Of a stretch of DNA of 24,213 nucleotides, positions 18,041-24,213 are shown in pieces. The notes below the pieces were generated by a model. That model worked only from the letters and a program-made list of their open reading frames with translations. It was not told where the DNA came from and ran no database searches. This stretch comes from an uncultured Gilliamella sp. (GTDB taxonomy: Bacteria; Pseudomonadota; Gammaproteobacteria; Enterobacterales; Enterobacteriaceae): NCBI GenBank assembly GCA_945291235.1, contig CALYQY010000031.1, positions 1 through 24,213 of the forward strand, in the 5' to 3' direction. The translations under genes were made by a program, and so were the position numbers. How positions within the stretch are numbered: position 1 is the first letter of the stretch; every line of letters begins with the position of its first letter.

Positions 18041-18697
18041 TTAAAATTCAGGATCACAAGTAAAAGTCATGTTTTCACCTGATTTAGGATGATTAATTGT
18101 TAATAATTGTGCATGCAATAGTAATCTTTTTGACATCGAGAAAGCTTCTGGATGGGCATAAAATTTATCGCCTAAAATTGGATGACCAATAGCTTGCATA
18201 TGCACACGCAGTTGATGAGAGCGTCCTGTAAATGGAAATAATTTAATGCGAGTTGTATTATCGGGATTTCTTGCAATAACTTGATACTCTGTTAATGCAT
18301 ATTTGCCATTTTCCTTATCTACCATTTGTCTAGGACGATTTGGCCAATCACAAATCAGTGGTAATTCAACAGATCCGGTGTCTTGCTCAACATGTCCATG
18401 CACAACCGCGATATAGGTCTTTTTAGGAATACGTTCTCGAAATTGTTTTTTAATTTCTCGATCGGCAAGTTTAGATAATGCGACAACCATAATGCCACTG
18501 GTTGCCATATCTAAACGGTGTACCGATTCCACATAACTATATTTTTGTTGCAAACGATGAATGATACTGTCAATAAATTGTGGTTTATTACCAGAAACCG
18601 ATAAGATTCCCGGTTGTTTGTTAACAACAACGATATGATCGTCTTGATATAAAATTGACAGCCAAGGATCAGTAGGGGGATGATATTCCAAAAGCAT
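18041..18697 (-). CDS. rluA: Dual-specificity 23S rRNA/tRNA pseudouridine synthase RluA
   Basis: Makes pseudouridine at 23S rRNA position 746 and tRNA position 32 in E. coli. It is 218 residues (E. coli 219), without an S4 domain, which separates it from RluC and RluD. It begins with PPTDPWLSILYQDDHIVVVN and has the catalytic motif HRLDMATSG (Asp63), PLICDWPNRPRQ, FPFTGRSHQLRVHMQAIGHP and LLLHAQLLTINHPKSG, all in the RluA pattern. It lies downstream of dsbB on the same strand after a 78-base A/T-rich gap. A second family member, rluC, is 0.8 kb away on the other strand. Confidence 0.95.
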   Translation of the reverse strand: MLLEYHPPTDPWLSILYQDDHIVVVNKQPGILSVSGNKPQFIDSIIHRLQQKYSYVESVHRLDMATSGIMVVALSKLADREIKKQFRERIPKKTYIAVVHGHVEQDTGSVELPLICDWPNRPRQMVDKENGKYALTEYQVIARNPDNTTRIKLFPFTGRSHQLRVHMQAIGHPILGDKFYAHPEAFSMSKRLLLHAQLLTINHPKSGENMTFTCDPEF

Positions 18698-18775
18698 TTA
18701 AATATGACAATTAATAACTAAAAATTGCCATATATTCTAGCAAAATCAACAAAAAGTGCCAGTTCTATAAATTGT

Positions 18776-19306
18776 TTACTTATGCCATGTTGATTCTTTC
18801 GGTGAAAAGAGCTGCATAAACAATATGATCAGACCCACAATAAAATAGCAAGCAAAAATGATGATCATCCATTGTGACATTTCAATCGTTAAAAATGACC
18901 AGATTTTTTCAGAGCAAGAACCATAAGCACTAAATACTTCAGGTAACCAAGTATCTAAAGGTAACCAGGATGGAAATTCAGTTTTAATTGAACACGTATC
19001 ACCAAAGCTTGGCTCGAACTGTAGTTGTGCATGGAATTTTGCTAATCGAAAACCTTGAAATGCACTAATAAGCCAAATAAAAATACCGGCTAAACGAAAA
19101 GATGTTTTGCAAGGAGCCAGAAATCCAATAAAGCTTGCTATCATGATACCAAATATTGCACAACGTTGATAAATGCACAATGTACAGGGTGCAAGACCTA
19201 AATTGTATTGAAAATGTAGAGCAATTAATTCAAAAACAACGGTTGAAAGAAAAAGTAAAAACCAAGCAAACCTTCTACGTGAGTACTGATTAAGCAGCGA
19301 TAACAT
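18776..19306 (-). CDS. dsbB: Disulfide bond formation protein DsbB
   Basis: Inner-membrane quinone reductase that reoxidises the periplasmic thiol oxidase DsbA. It is 176 residues, the same as E. coli DsbB, with four membrane segments (about 14-31, 50-65, 71-88 and 144-164). The redox cysteines are Cys41 and Cys44 in the first periplasmic loop (PCTLCIYQR, with Arg48 near the quinone) and Cys105 and Cys131 in the second loop (DTCSIKTEFPSWLP, GSCSEKIW). A GGGAG ribosome site is 11 bases before the ATG. It is divergent from rluC; the 146-base gap contains TATAAT-like hexamers but no pair I trust. Confidence 0.96.
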   Translation of the reverse strand: MLSLLNQYSRRRFAWFLLFLSTVVFELIALHFQYNLGLAPCTLCIYQRCAIFGIMIASFIGFLAPCKTSFRLAGIFIWLISAFQGFRLAKFHAQLQFEPSFGDTCSIKTEFPSWLPLDTWLPEVFSAYGSCSEKIWSFLTIEMSQWMIIIFACYFIVGLIILFMQLFSPKESTWHK

Positions 19307-19452
19307 ACTATTTTATTCTCCCAGATTCCGTTATAATTGTTTTGCTTTTATTATACTGAAAAAAACTACCTAATTATAATTAAGATTAGTGTAGATTATT
19401 TAAGAATAATGTAAACGACTTTTACTCATTGATAGCGGACTAATCATCTCTT

Positions 19453-20430
19453 ATGCACACAAACGCTCCACAAAAAAAATTAAATGTTACTTTTGTGACT
19501 ATATCTGAAGAAAATGCGACTCAACGTATTGATAACTTTTTACTCACCTATTTGAAAGGTGTACCAAAGAGTATGATCTATCGTATATTACGCAAAGGTG
19601 AAGTGCGAGTGAATAAAAAACGTATTAAGCCAGAATACAAATTGAATATTGGCGATGAAGTTCGTATTCCTCCTATTCGAGTTGCTGAAAAAGCCACACC
19701 CGAAATCTCAACAAAATTAAATAAAGTGGCCGAATTAGAAAAGGCAATTATTTATGAAGATGAGATGATTTTAGCTATCAACAAACCTTCGGGCATTGCG
19801 GTGCATGGTGGCAGTGGTTTAAGTTTTGGTGTGATTGAAGGATTACGAGCATTAAGACCTGAAGCAAAATTTTTAGAGTTAGTGCATCGAATCGATCGTG
19901 AAACATCAGGGGTGTTGCTAATTGCTAAAAAACGCTCTGCATTAAAAGCGTTGCATGAACAGCTTCGTCTTAAGCAGATGCAAAAAAACTATTTGGCATT
20001 AGTGAAAGGTAATTGGTCTTCTGACTGTAAAGTGATTCAAGCACCATTGCTAAAAAATGTGCTCAAAAGTGGTGAACGCGTTGTGAAAGTTGATAAAGAA
20101 GGAAAACCTTCAGAAACACGTTTTAAAGTAGAAGAACGATTTGAGTTTGCCACGTTGATAAAAGCCAGTCCTGTAACAGGCCGTACTCATCAAATTCGAA
20201 TTCATACGCAACATGCTAATCATCCGATTGCTTTTGATGATCGTTATGGGGATCGCCAATTTGATGCATTATTATCACATACTACACTCAACCGTCTTTT
20301 TTTACATGCGGCGAGTGTAAAATTTATTCATCCTAAAACCCAGCAAGAAATGCTATTACAAGCCCCAATGGATGCCACATTGCAAGCTTGTTTAACTCAG
20401 CTTAGAAAAGATAAATTTAAACAAGCATAA
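19453..20430 (+). CDS. rluC: 23S rRNA pseudouridine synthase RluC
   Basis: Forms pseudouridine at positions 955, 2504 and 2580 of 23S rRNA in E. coli. The 325-residue protein (E. coli 319) has an N-terminal S4 RNA-binding domain (about 23-85: RIDNFLLTYLKGVPKSMIYR, then ILRKGEVRVNKKRIKPEYKL). The catalytic domain carries the HRIDRETSG motif with Asp148, SGLSFGVIEGLRALRPEA, APLLKN, VTGRTHQIRIHTQHANHPIA and LFLHAASVKFIHP. The S4-containing N terminus and GLSFGVIEG distinguish RluC from RluD. No convincing ribosome site precedes the ATG at 19453. In E. coli rluC is divergent from rne; here its divergent neighbour is dsbB. Confidence 0.95.
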   Translation: MHTNAPQKKLNVTFVTISEENATQRIDNFLLTYLKGVPKSMIYRILRKGEVRVNKKRIKPEYKLNIGDEVRIPPIRVAEKATPEISTKLNKVAELEKAIIYEDEMILAINKPSGIAVHGGSGLSFGVIEGLRALRPEAKFLELVHRIDRETSGVLLIAKKRSALKALHEQLRLKQMQKNYLALVKGNWSSDCKVIQAPLLKNVLKSGERVVKVDKEGKPSETRFKVEERFEFATLIKASPVTGRTHQIRIHTQHANHPIAFDDRYGDRQFDALLSHTTLNRLFLHAASVKFIHPKTQQEMLLQAPMDATLQACLTQLRKDKFKQA

Positions 20431-20460
20431 TTTAAAAAATAAATAAGGTAGTTAGCACCA

Positions 20461-21123
20461 ATGAAAGATATCAATTTATATTTAATTAGACACGGTCAGA
20501 CGGAATGGAATATTAAAGATCAAATGCAAGGCTCACAGAATTCCCCTTTGACAGAAGAAGGAATTTTAGGTGCAAAGGTGACAGGAAAGTACCTTAAAGA
20601 TATTCCGTTCATACAGGCTTATTCAAGTACTCAACAGCGTGCAATGGAAACTCGAGACTATATCATCAATGAAAATGTAAATGTTATTCCAACCGCTGAA
20701 CTTTCAGATTTATGCGAAATGGATTTTGGTATTTGGGAAGGTAAACATGTGCCGACATTAAAAAAAGCATTTCCGGAATTTAACACTTATCTCACTGATC
20801 CTGCTAACTTTGATGCAACAGTCAATCAAGGTGAAAATTATCAACAAGTTTTGGCACGTATGGAGCGAGCATTAAAGACCATTATCGAAAATACTAAGCA
20901 AGATACCGGTAATATTTTAGTTGTTTCTCATGGCACAGTATTACGGATACTACTTTGTGTTTTTAATGGAGGAGACTGGCGTTTACACCGTGATGAAGCG
21001 TATTTTCCACGTATGTTAAATACAAGTATCAGTGTGGTTAACTATAAACAAGATGAAAATCAGCCTAAAGGGCAATTTTCGGTTAAGTTTTATAATAACG
21101 TTGATCATTTAGCCAATAAATAA
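20461..21123 (+). CDS. Histidine phosphatase family protein (phosphoglycerate mutase-like)
   Basis: A 220-residue member of the histidine phosphatase superfamily. The phosphohistidine motif is LIRHGQTEWN (His11, Arg10), followed by SPLTEEG. The other active-site residues are Arg60 (SSTQQRAMET), Glu86 (LCEMDFGIWEG) and His157 (VVSHGTV). This set supports phosphatase activity, but family members include phosphoglycerate mutases, alpha-ribazole phosphatase and sugar or nucleotide phosphatases, and nothing here picks the substrate. It does not closely match E. coli GpmB as I remember it. It starts 30 bases after rluC, with an AAGG ribosome site, and is probably co-transcribed. No signal peptide is seen, so it is cytosolic. 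Confidence 0.8.
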   Translation: MKDINLYLIRHGQTEWNIKDQMQGSQNSPLTEEGILGAKVTGKYLKDIPFIQAYSSTQQRAMETRDYIINENVNVIPTAELSDLCEMDFGIWEGKHVPTLKKAFPEFNTYLTDPANFDATVNQGENYQQVLARMERALKTIIENTKQDTGNILVVSHGTVLRILLCVFNGGDWRLHRDEAYFPRMLNTSISVVNYKQDENQPKGQFSVKFYNNVDHLANK

Positions 21124-21140
21124 ATTTGCTGAATGAATAT

Positions 21141-21175
21141 TTTTCTGGCTAATGTGGATGCCATTAGCCAGAAAA
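21141..21175. terminator. Two-way hairpin between the phosphatase gene and bepA
   Basis: TTTTCTGGCTAATG (21141-21154) is perfectly complementary to CATTAGCCAGAAAA (21162-21175) with a 7-base loop, in the 61-base gap between converging stop codons. A 14-bp stem at this position suits a bidirectional terminator, though the T-run is part of the stem and not clearly downstream on either strand. Confidence 0.6.
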
Positions 21176-21184
21176 TTATAAATT

Positions 21185-22636
21185 TTACCTTTTGTATTTT
21201 GCAAAGCGTTTTTGCAGTTGCTTTAATTGATTTATTCTGGCGTCTATTTTAGATAGTGTGATTTGATCGCCTTTAGCTCTATTTTTAGCGTTTTGCAGCA
21301 ATTGAATAGATTCATCAAATCTACCTTGTAAAGCAATAAGCTCAGCTCTTGCAGTCATTTGTTGTGCTGTTGAGTGCAGCCCACCATAAGCTTTAATCAA
21401 TTCATCCCAGCCATTCATATCGTCATTATGATCATGGGTATAGCGATGAAGAAGGCTAACCGCCTGTTGGTAATTTTTATTATTATTATAAGCCGCCGCT
21501 AAATTTAATTGTATCGCTGTGCTGTTAGGAAATTTTTTTAAAGCTTGCTGTAATCGTGTAATGGCAACACTATTATTATTAAGTTCTAAATCTATATCAG
21601 TCATTAAATCAATAAACCATAGATTATCAGGCTGACTATCTAATAATGGTTGAAGTTGCTGTTTGGCTTGTTGATATTTACCTGCCTGATAATCCGCCAA
21701 TGCGGCACAGTATATGATGGCAATTTTGCTTGGTTGATTATTTAATTTTTTATAATCTTGAATTAATAACAAAGCGGCATTTTTATTTTTAGCCGTAATA
21801 ATCGCTAATCGAGCTTTAGCTAAATAGTAATCAAGAGAAGAAGTAATATTTTTTTTACTGTATTGCAAAGTTCGGTTGCGAACGTCAGTTAAACGATTAT
21901 TAGGCAATGGGTGAGTAAGTAATATTTCAGGCGGTTTACTACTAAAGCGCGTTTGATCAGCAAGTTTTTGCAAAAATTCAGATGATGCATAAGGATCAAA
22001 TCCGGCTTTGACTAAAGTCCTAAGACCAACACGATCCGCTTCTTGCTCATTGCTCTGAGTAAAACTAATCATACTTTGTGCAGACCCCGCCATTGTACTT
22101 GTCATTGCAGCCATTCCAGCTTCAGGATTTGCTAATGTAAGTAATATAGAACCTAACGTAGCTCCCCAAAAATAAGGACTGTTACGATTTTGGGCTTCGA
22201 TTGCACGGGCTAAATGTCTTTGGGTGACGTGACCTATTTCGTGAGCCATGACCGACGCTAGTTGACTTTCGTTATCCGTATCAAGTATTAACTTAGAATG
22301 GACAACGACATTACCACCAAAAAAAGCGAAAGCATTAAGGACATCGCTACGCATGATATAAAAGTGAAAAGGGGTTTGTACCGATTCTGATTTTGAAACT
22401 AATTTTTGACCCAAATCATTAATATATTGATTCAAAACAGGATCATTTAGAATAGGGGCTTGAGCGCGTAACATTCGCATGTAATAATCCCCCATTTCCA
22501 TTTCTTGACCGATACTTAATGTTGATGCAGCCGCTGTACCAATATCGGGCAAGTTAATGTTATCTGCATATACCAATGAGGTATTTTGCAATAGCAATGA
22601 AGCCGAGATTAAAAATGCAATTGTTTTTTTTAGCAT
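21185..22636 (-). CDS. bepA: Periplasmic chaperone/metalloprotease BepA
   Basis: M48-family zinc protease and chaperone that in E. coli assists LptD maturation and removes stalled outer-membrane proteins. The 483-residue protein (E. coli BepA/YfgC 487) has a signal peptide (1-24, LVYA before DN), SIGQEMEMGDYYMR, NAFAFFGGNVVVHS and the zinc site HEIGH (132-136) with third ligand Glu197 (NEQEAD). His242 (LLTHPLPNNRL) corresponds to the regulatory His246 of E. coli. The C-terminal half (about 270-480) is a tetratricopeptide-repeat region for substrate and BAM contact. It converges on the phosphatase gene and is preceded by a 165-base gap with two inverted repeats. Confidence 0.95.
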   Translation of the reverse strand: MLKKTIAFLISASLLLQNTSLVYADNINLPDIGTAAASTLSIGQEMEMGDYYMRMLRAQAPILNDPVLNQYINDLGQKLVSKSESVQTPFHFYIMRSDVLNAFAFFGGNVVVHSKLILDTDNESQLASVMAHEIGHVTQRHLARAIEAQNRNSPYFWGATLGSILLTLANPEAGMAAMTSTMAGSAQSMISFTQSNEQEADRVGLRTLVKAGFDPYASSEFLQKLADQTRFSSKPPEILLTHPLPNNRLTDVRNRTLQYSKKNITSSLDYYLAKARLAIITAKNKNAALLLIQDYKKLNNQPSKIAIIYCAALADYQAGKYQQAKQQLQPLLDSQPDNLWFIDLMTDIDLELNNNSVAITRLQQALKKFPNSTAIQLNLAAAYNNNKNYQQAVSLLHRYTHDHNDDMNGWDELIKAYGGLHSTAQQMTARAELIALQGRFDESIQLLQNAKNRAKGDQITLSKIDARINQLKQLQKRFAKYKR

Positions 22637-22801
22637 TATTTTATTCCATAGGGATAATATAATTATTAATAGTTATTTTAGCTGAAAAAAAACACAATAT
22701 CACTTCGAATTTGTGATTAAACTTTACATAAAGTTAATAAGCCTAACAGATAGCATCTTTAATCAATGACGTTGTTTAGGGTTATCAAAATTTCTATCTT
22801 T

Positions 22802-23386
22802 TTATTGAAAAACGGCAGAGCGAATTTTTTCAATATCAACTGTTTCAAGATATTTTTTGATATTGGGATAAACATTGTAGTGATGACCAAATTCAGCTTG
22901 CATTAACTCATTAATTGCTTGAGATTTAGTCCAATTTTCAAAAACCAAACGGTACATAGCAATAGTGACGCCGGTACGATCACTGCCTTGCCAACAATGG
23001 ATTAATATCGGTTTAGGAGAGGTATGAATCGCTTTCATTACTTGGATCATTTTCTCATCAGTAATATCACCTGCCCGCATTCGAATCCAAACTTCTGACA
23101 TCTGTGTATTTTCGACTAACTCACGATCACTGTGAAATAGCCGTAAATTTATAATGGTTTTAAAGCCAAGTTTATCAAGATATTTAAATTCAGTTATTGA
23201 AGGTTGTTCTGAGCGATAGATATCGTTAGACACTTGATGAAAATTATCCGGTAATTGATAATCAGAATTAAGCTTAGATTGACAGCCAATGAGATTTAAA
23301 CTCATACAACACAGCAGTAGTAGACTTATCACAATCGTTGTAATACGGTTATGACTCATTTTTAACTGTTGTGTTGTATTTTGCAT
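22802..23386 (-). CDS. Predicted lipoprotein, dual-specificity/tyrosine phosphatase family
   Basis: A 194-residue CX5R protein phosphatase-like protein. The P-loop HCWQGSDRTG gives nucleophile Cys131 and Arg137; the acidic segment AGDITDE (Asp107 or Asp110) may supply the general acid. The N terminus has a hydrophobic stretch ending in LIGC (Cys35), a good lipobox, so the mature protein is probably anchored to a membrane facing the periplasm. Starting at the in-frame ATG at 23359 instead would give a more usual lipoprotein signal with Cys26; neither start has a clear ribosome site. It begins 24 bases after the proS stop, so it may be transcribed with proS. Substrate unknown. Periplasmic phosphatases of this fold, such as TpbA of Pseudomonas, are known. 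Confidence 0.82.
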   Translation of the reverse strand: MQNTTQQLKMSHNRITTIVISLLLLCCMSLNLIGCQSKLNSDYQLPDNFHQVSNDIYRSEQPSITEFKYLDKLGFKTIINLRLFHSDRELVENTQMSEVWIRMRAGDITDEKMIQVMKAIHTSPKPILIHCWQGSDRTGVTIAMYRLVFENWTKSQAINELMQAEFGHHYNVYPNIKKYLETVDIEKIRSAVFQ

Positions 23387-23410
23387 AACTAATTATTCGA
23401 ACATGTTTAT

Positions 23411-24213
23411 TTAAACTGTTTGAAGACGTTTTTTAATAAATGTCATCAATTCATCGATTTTTACTAGCGATTTTTCACCACCAGCACGGTGTTTATATTC
23501 AACTTCGCCATTTTCAAGATTGCGTTCACCGATGACAAAAGTATGTGGAATACCAATGAGTTCGGCATCAGCAAACATCACACCTGGTCGCTCTTTACGA
23601 TCATCAAAGAGTACTTCAATACCTGCTGATTGTAGATCTGCATAAAGCTTTTCAGCAGTGGCTTGTACTTTTTCTGATTTATGCATATTCATTGGTATTA
23701 TGGCAACGCTAAAAGGCGCAATTGCGTCAGGCCAAATAATACCGCGGTCGTCGTGGCACTGTTCAATCGCTGCTGCGACAATACGACTTACACCAATACC
23801 ATAACACCCCATAATCATGACATGATTTTGACCATCTTCCCCTTGAACAGTGGCTTTCATCGCTTGAGAATATTTGGTTCCTAATTGGAAAATATGTCCT
23901 ACTTCAATACCACGTTTAATTTGTAATGTTCCTTTACCGTCAGGGCTAATATCGCCTTCAACCACATTACGAATATCTTCGATACGCGGTAAAGTGATAT
24001 CTCTGTCCCAGTTGATATTGAAATAATGTTTATGATCAATGTTGGCACCAGCACTAAAATCACTCATCACTGCGACATCTCGGTCAATGATGATTGGCAT
24101 ATTAAGGTTTACCGGTCCTAATGAGCCTGGCCCTGCATTCACTATCGCACGAATTTCATCTTCAGTTGCAAATTCAAGCGGTGATGCCACAATATCAATT
24201 TTTTCCGCTTTGA
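23411..24213 (-). CDS. proS: Prolyl-tRNA synthetase, C-terminal part (cut by window edge)
   Basis: Charges tRNA(Pro) with proline. The reading frame continues to the right edge; the 267 codons present correspond to nearly half of the 572-residue E. coli enzyme. The first residues ([20 protein letters not shown]) are the end of the inserted editing domain, which is related to YbaK. Next come [28 protein letters not shown] sequence and NWDRDI, class II motif 3 ([17 protein letters not shown]), then the anticodon-binding domain ([18 protein letters not shown], then [20 protein letters not shown]) to the C terminus. The truncation is due to the window, not a mutation. The phosphatase gene follows 24 bases downstream. 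Confidence 0.97.
   Translation of the reverse strand, partial: KAEKIDIVASPLEFATEDEIRAIVNAGPGSLGPVNLNMPIIIDRDVAVMSDFSAGANIDHKHYFNINWDRDITLPRIEDIRNVVEGDISPDGKGTLQIKRGIEVGHIFQLGTKYSQAMKATVQGEDGQNHVMIMGCYGIGVSRIVAAAIEQCHDDRGIIWPDAIAPFSVAIIPMNMHKSEKVQATAEKLYADLQSAGIEVLFDDRKERPGVMFADAELIGIPHTFVIGERNLENGEVEYKHRAGGEKSLVKIDELMTFIKKRLQTV

Noticed and set aside
18776..19306. Extra cysteines in DsbB (Cys49, Cys66) as a possible novelty
   Set aside because: E. coli DsbB also has nonessential extra cysteines, including one at position 49.
23411..24213. Apparently truncated prolyl-tRNA synthetase starting at an internal GTG (24190)
   Set aside because: The frame stays open to the window edge and matches ProS upstream of that codon, so the gene is only cut by the window.
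9713..24213. ybaK and proS, partners in proline-tRNA proofreading, in one window
   Set aside because: They are about 13 kb apart with many unrelated genes between, so there is no evidence of a functional cluster.
1..24213. Possible tRNA genes, CRISPR arrays, insertion sequences or prophage remnants
   Set aside because: Reading the intergenic gaps showed no tRNA-like T-arm and acceptor pairing, no spaced repeat array, no transposase and no phage-type genes.

Overview
The window is 24.2 kb of AT-rich chromosomal DNA (roughly one third G+C by eye) from a gammaproteobacterium. Most proteins align closely, from memory, with Escherichia coli counterparts: SrlAEBD, SerA, RpiA, ArgP, HemE, YjaG, HupA, YbaK, GlyQS, EnvC, YibQ, RapZ, RdgB, RluA, DsbB, RluC, BepA and ProS. 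The gene order is largely rearranged relative to E. coli. Low G+C with enterobacterial-type genes suggests a host-associated lineage such as the Orbaceae (Gilliamella-like insect gut bacteria). That placement is inference and was not tested by a search.

Layout. 33-4119 (+): most of a glucitol/sorbitol operon, srlA-srlE-srlB-srlD-gutM-srlR, covering PTS uptake, the sorbitol-6-phosphate dehydrogenase and both operon regulators; its promoter lies left of the window. 4259-6234 (-): serA and rpiA, as in E. coli, with divergent argP (6443-7342, +). 7432-9540 (+): hemE overlapping yjaG, then hupA with its own terminator. 9713-14180 (-): ybaK, a YciC-like membrane protein, glyS and glyQ; glyQS is one unit with a good promoter in the divergent gap to envC. 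14393-16419 (+): envC and yibQ, overlapping by ATGA. 16420-19306 (-): rapZ, rdgB, rluA and dsbB. 19453-21123 (+): rluC and a histidine-phosphatase-family gene. 21185-24213 (-): bepA, a predicted lipoprotein phosphatase, and the 3' two fifths or so of proS, which runs off the right edge.

The genes serve core functions: sugar uptake, serine and pentose-phosphate metabolism, haem synthesis, chromosome packaging, tRNA charging and proofreading, pseudouridylation, cell division, disulfide formation and outer-membrane quality control. I see no mobile element, phage gene, CRISPR array, toxin or defence system, rRNA or tRNA, and no gene-free stretch above 300 bases. The points most worth a second look are a hairpin between srlD and gutM, a palindromic element between srlR and serA, a zero-gap tail-to-tail junction of yibQ and rapZ (rapZ being away from its usual rpoN/ptsN cluster), and a lipoprotein-type CX5R phosphatase next to proS. 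No undescribed multi-gene system is evident.
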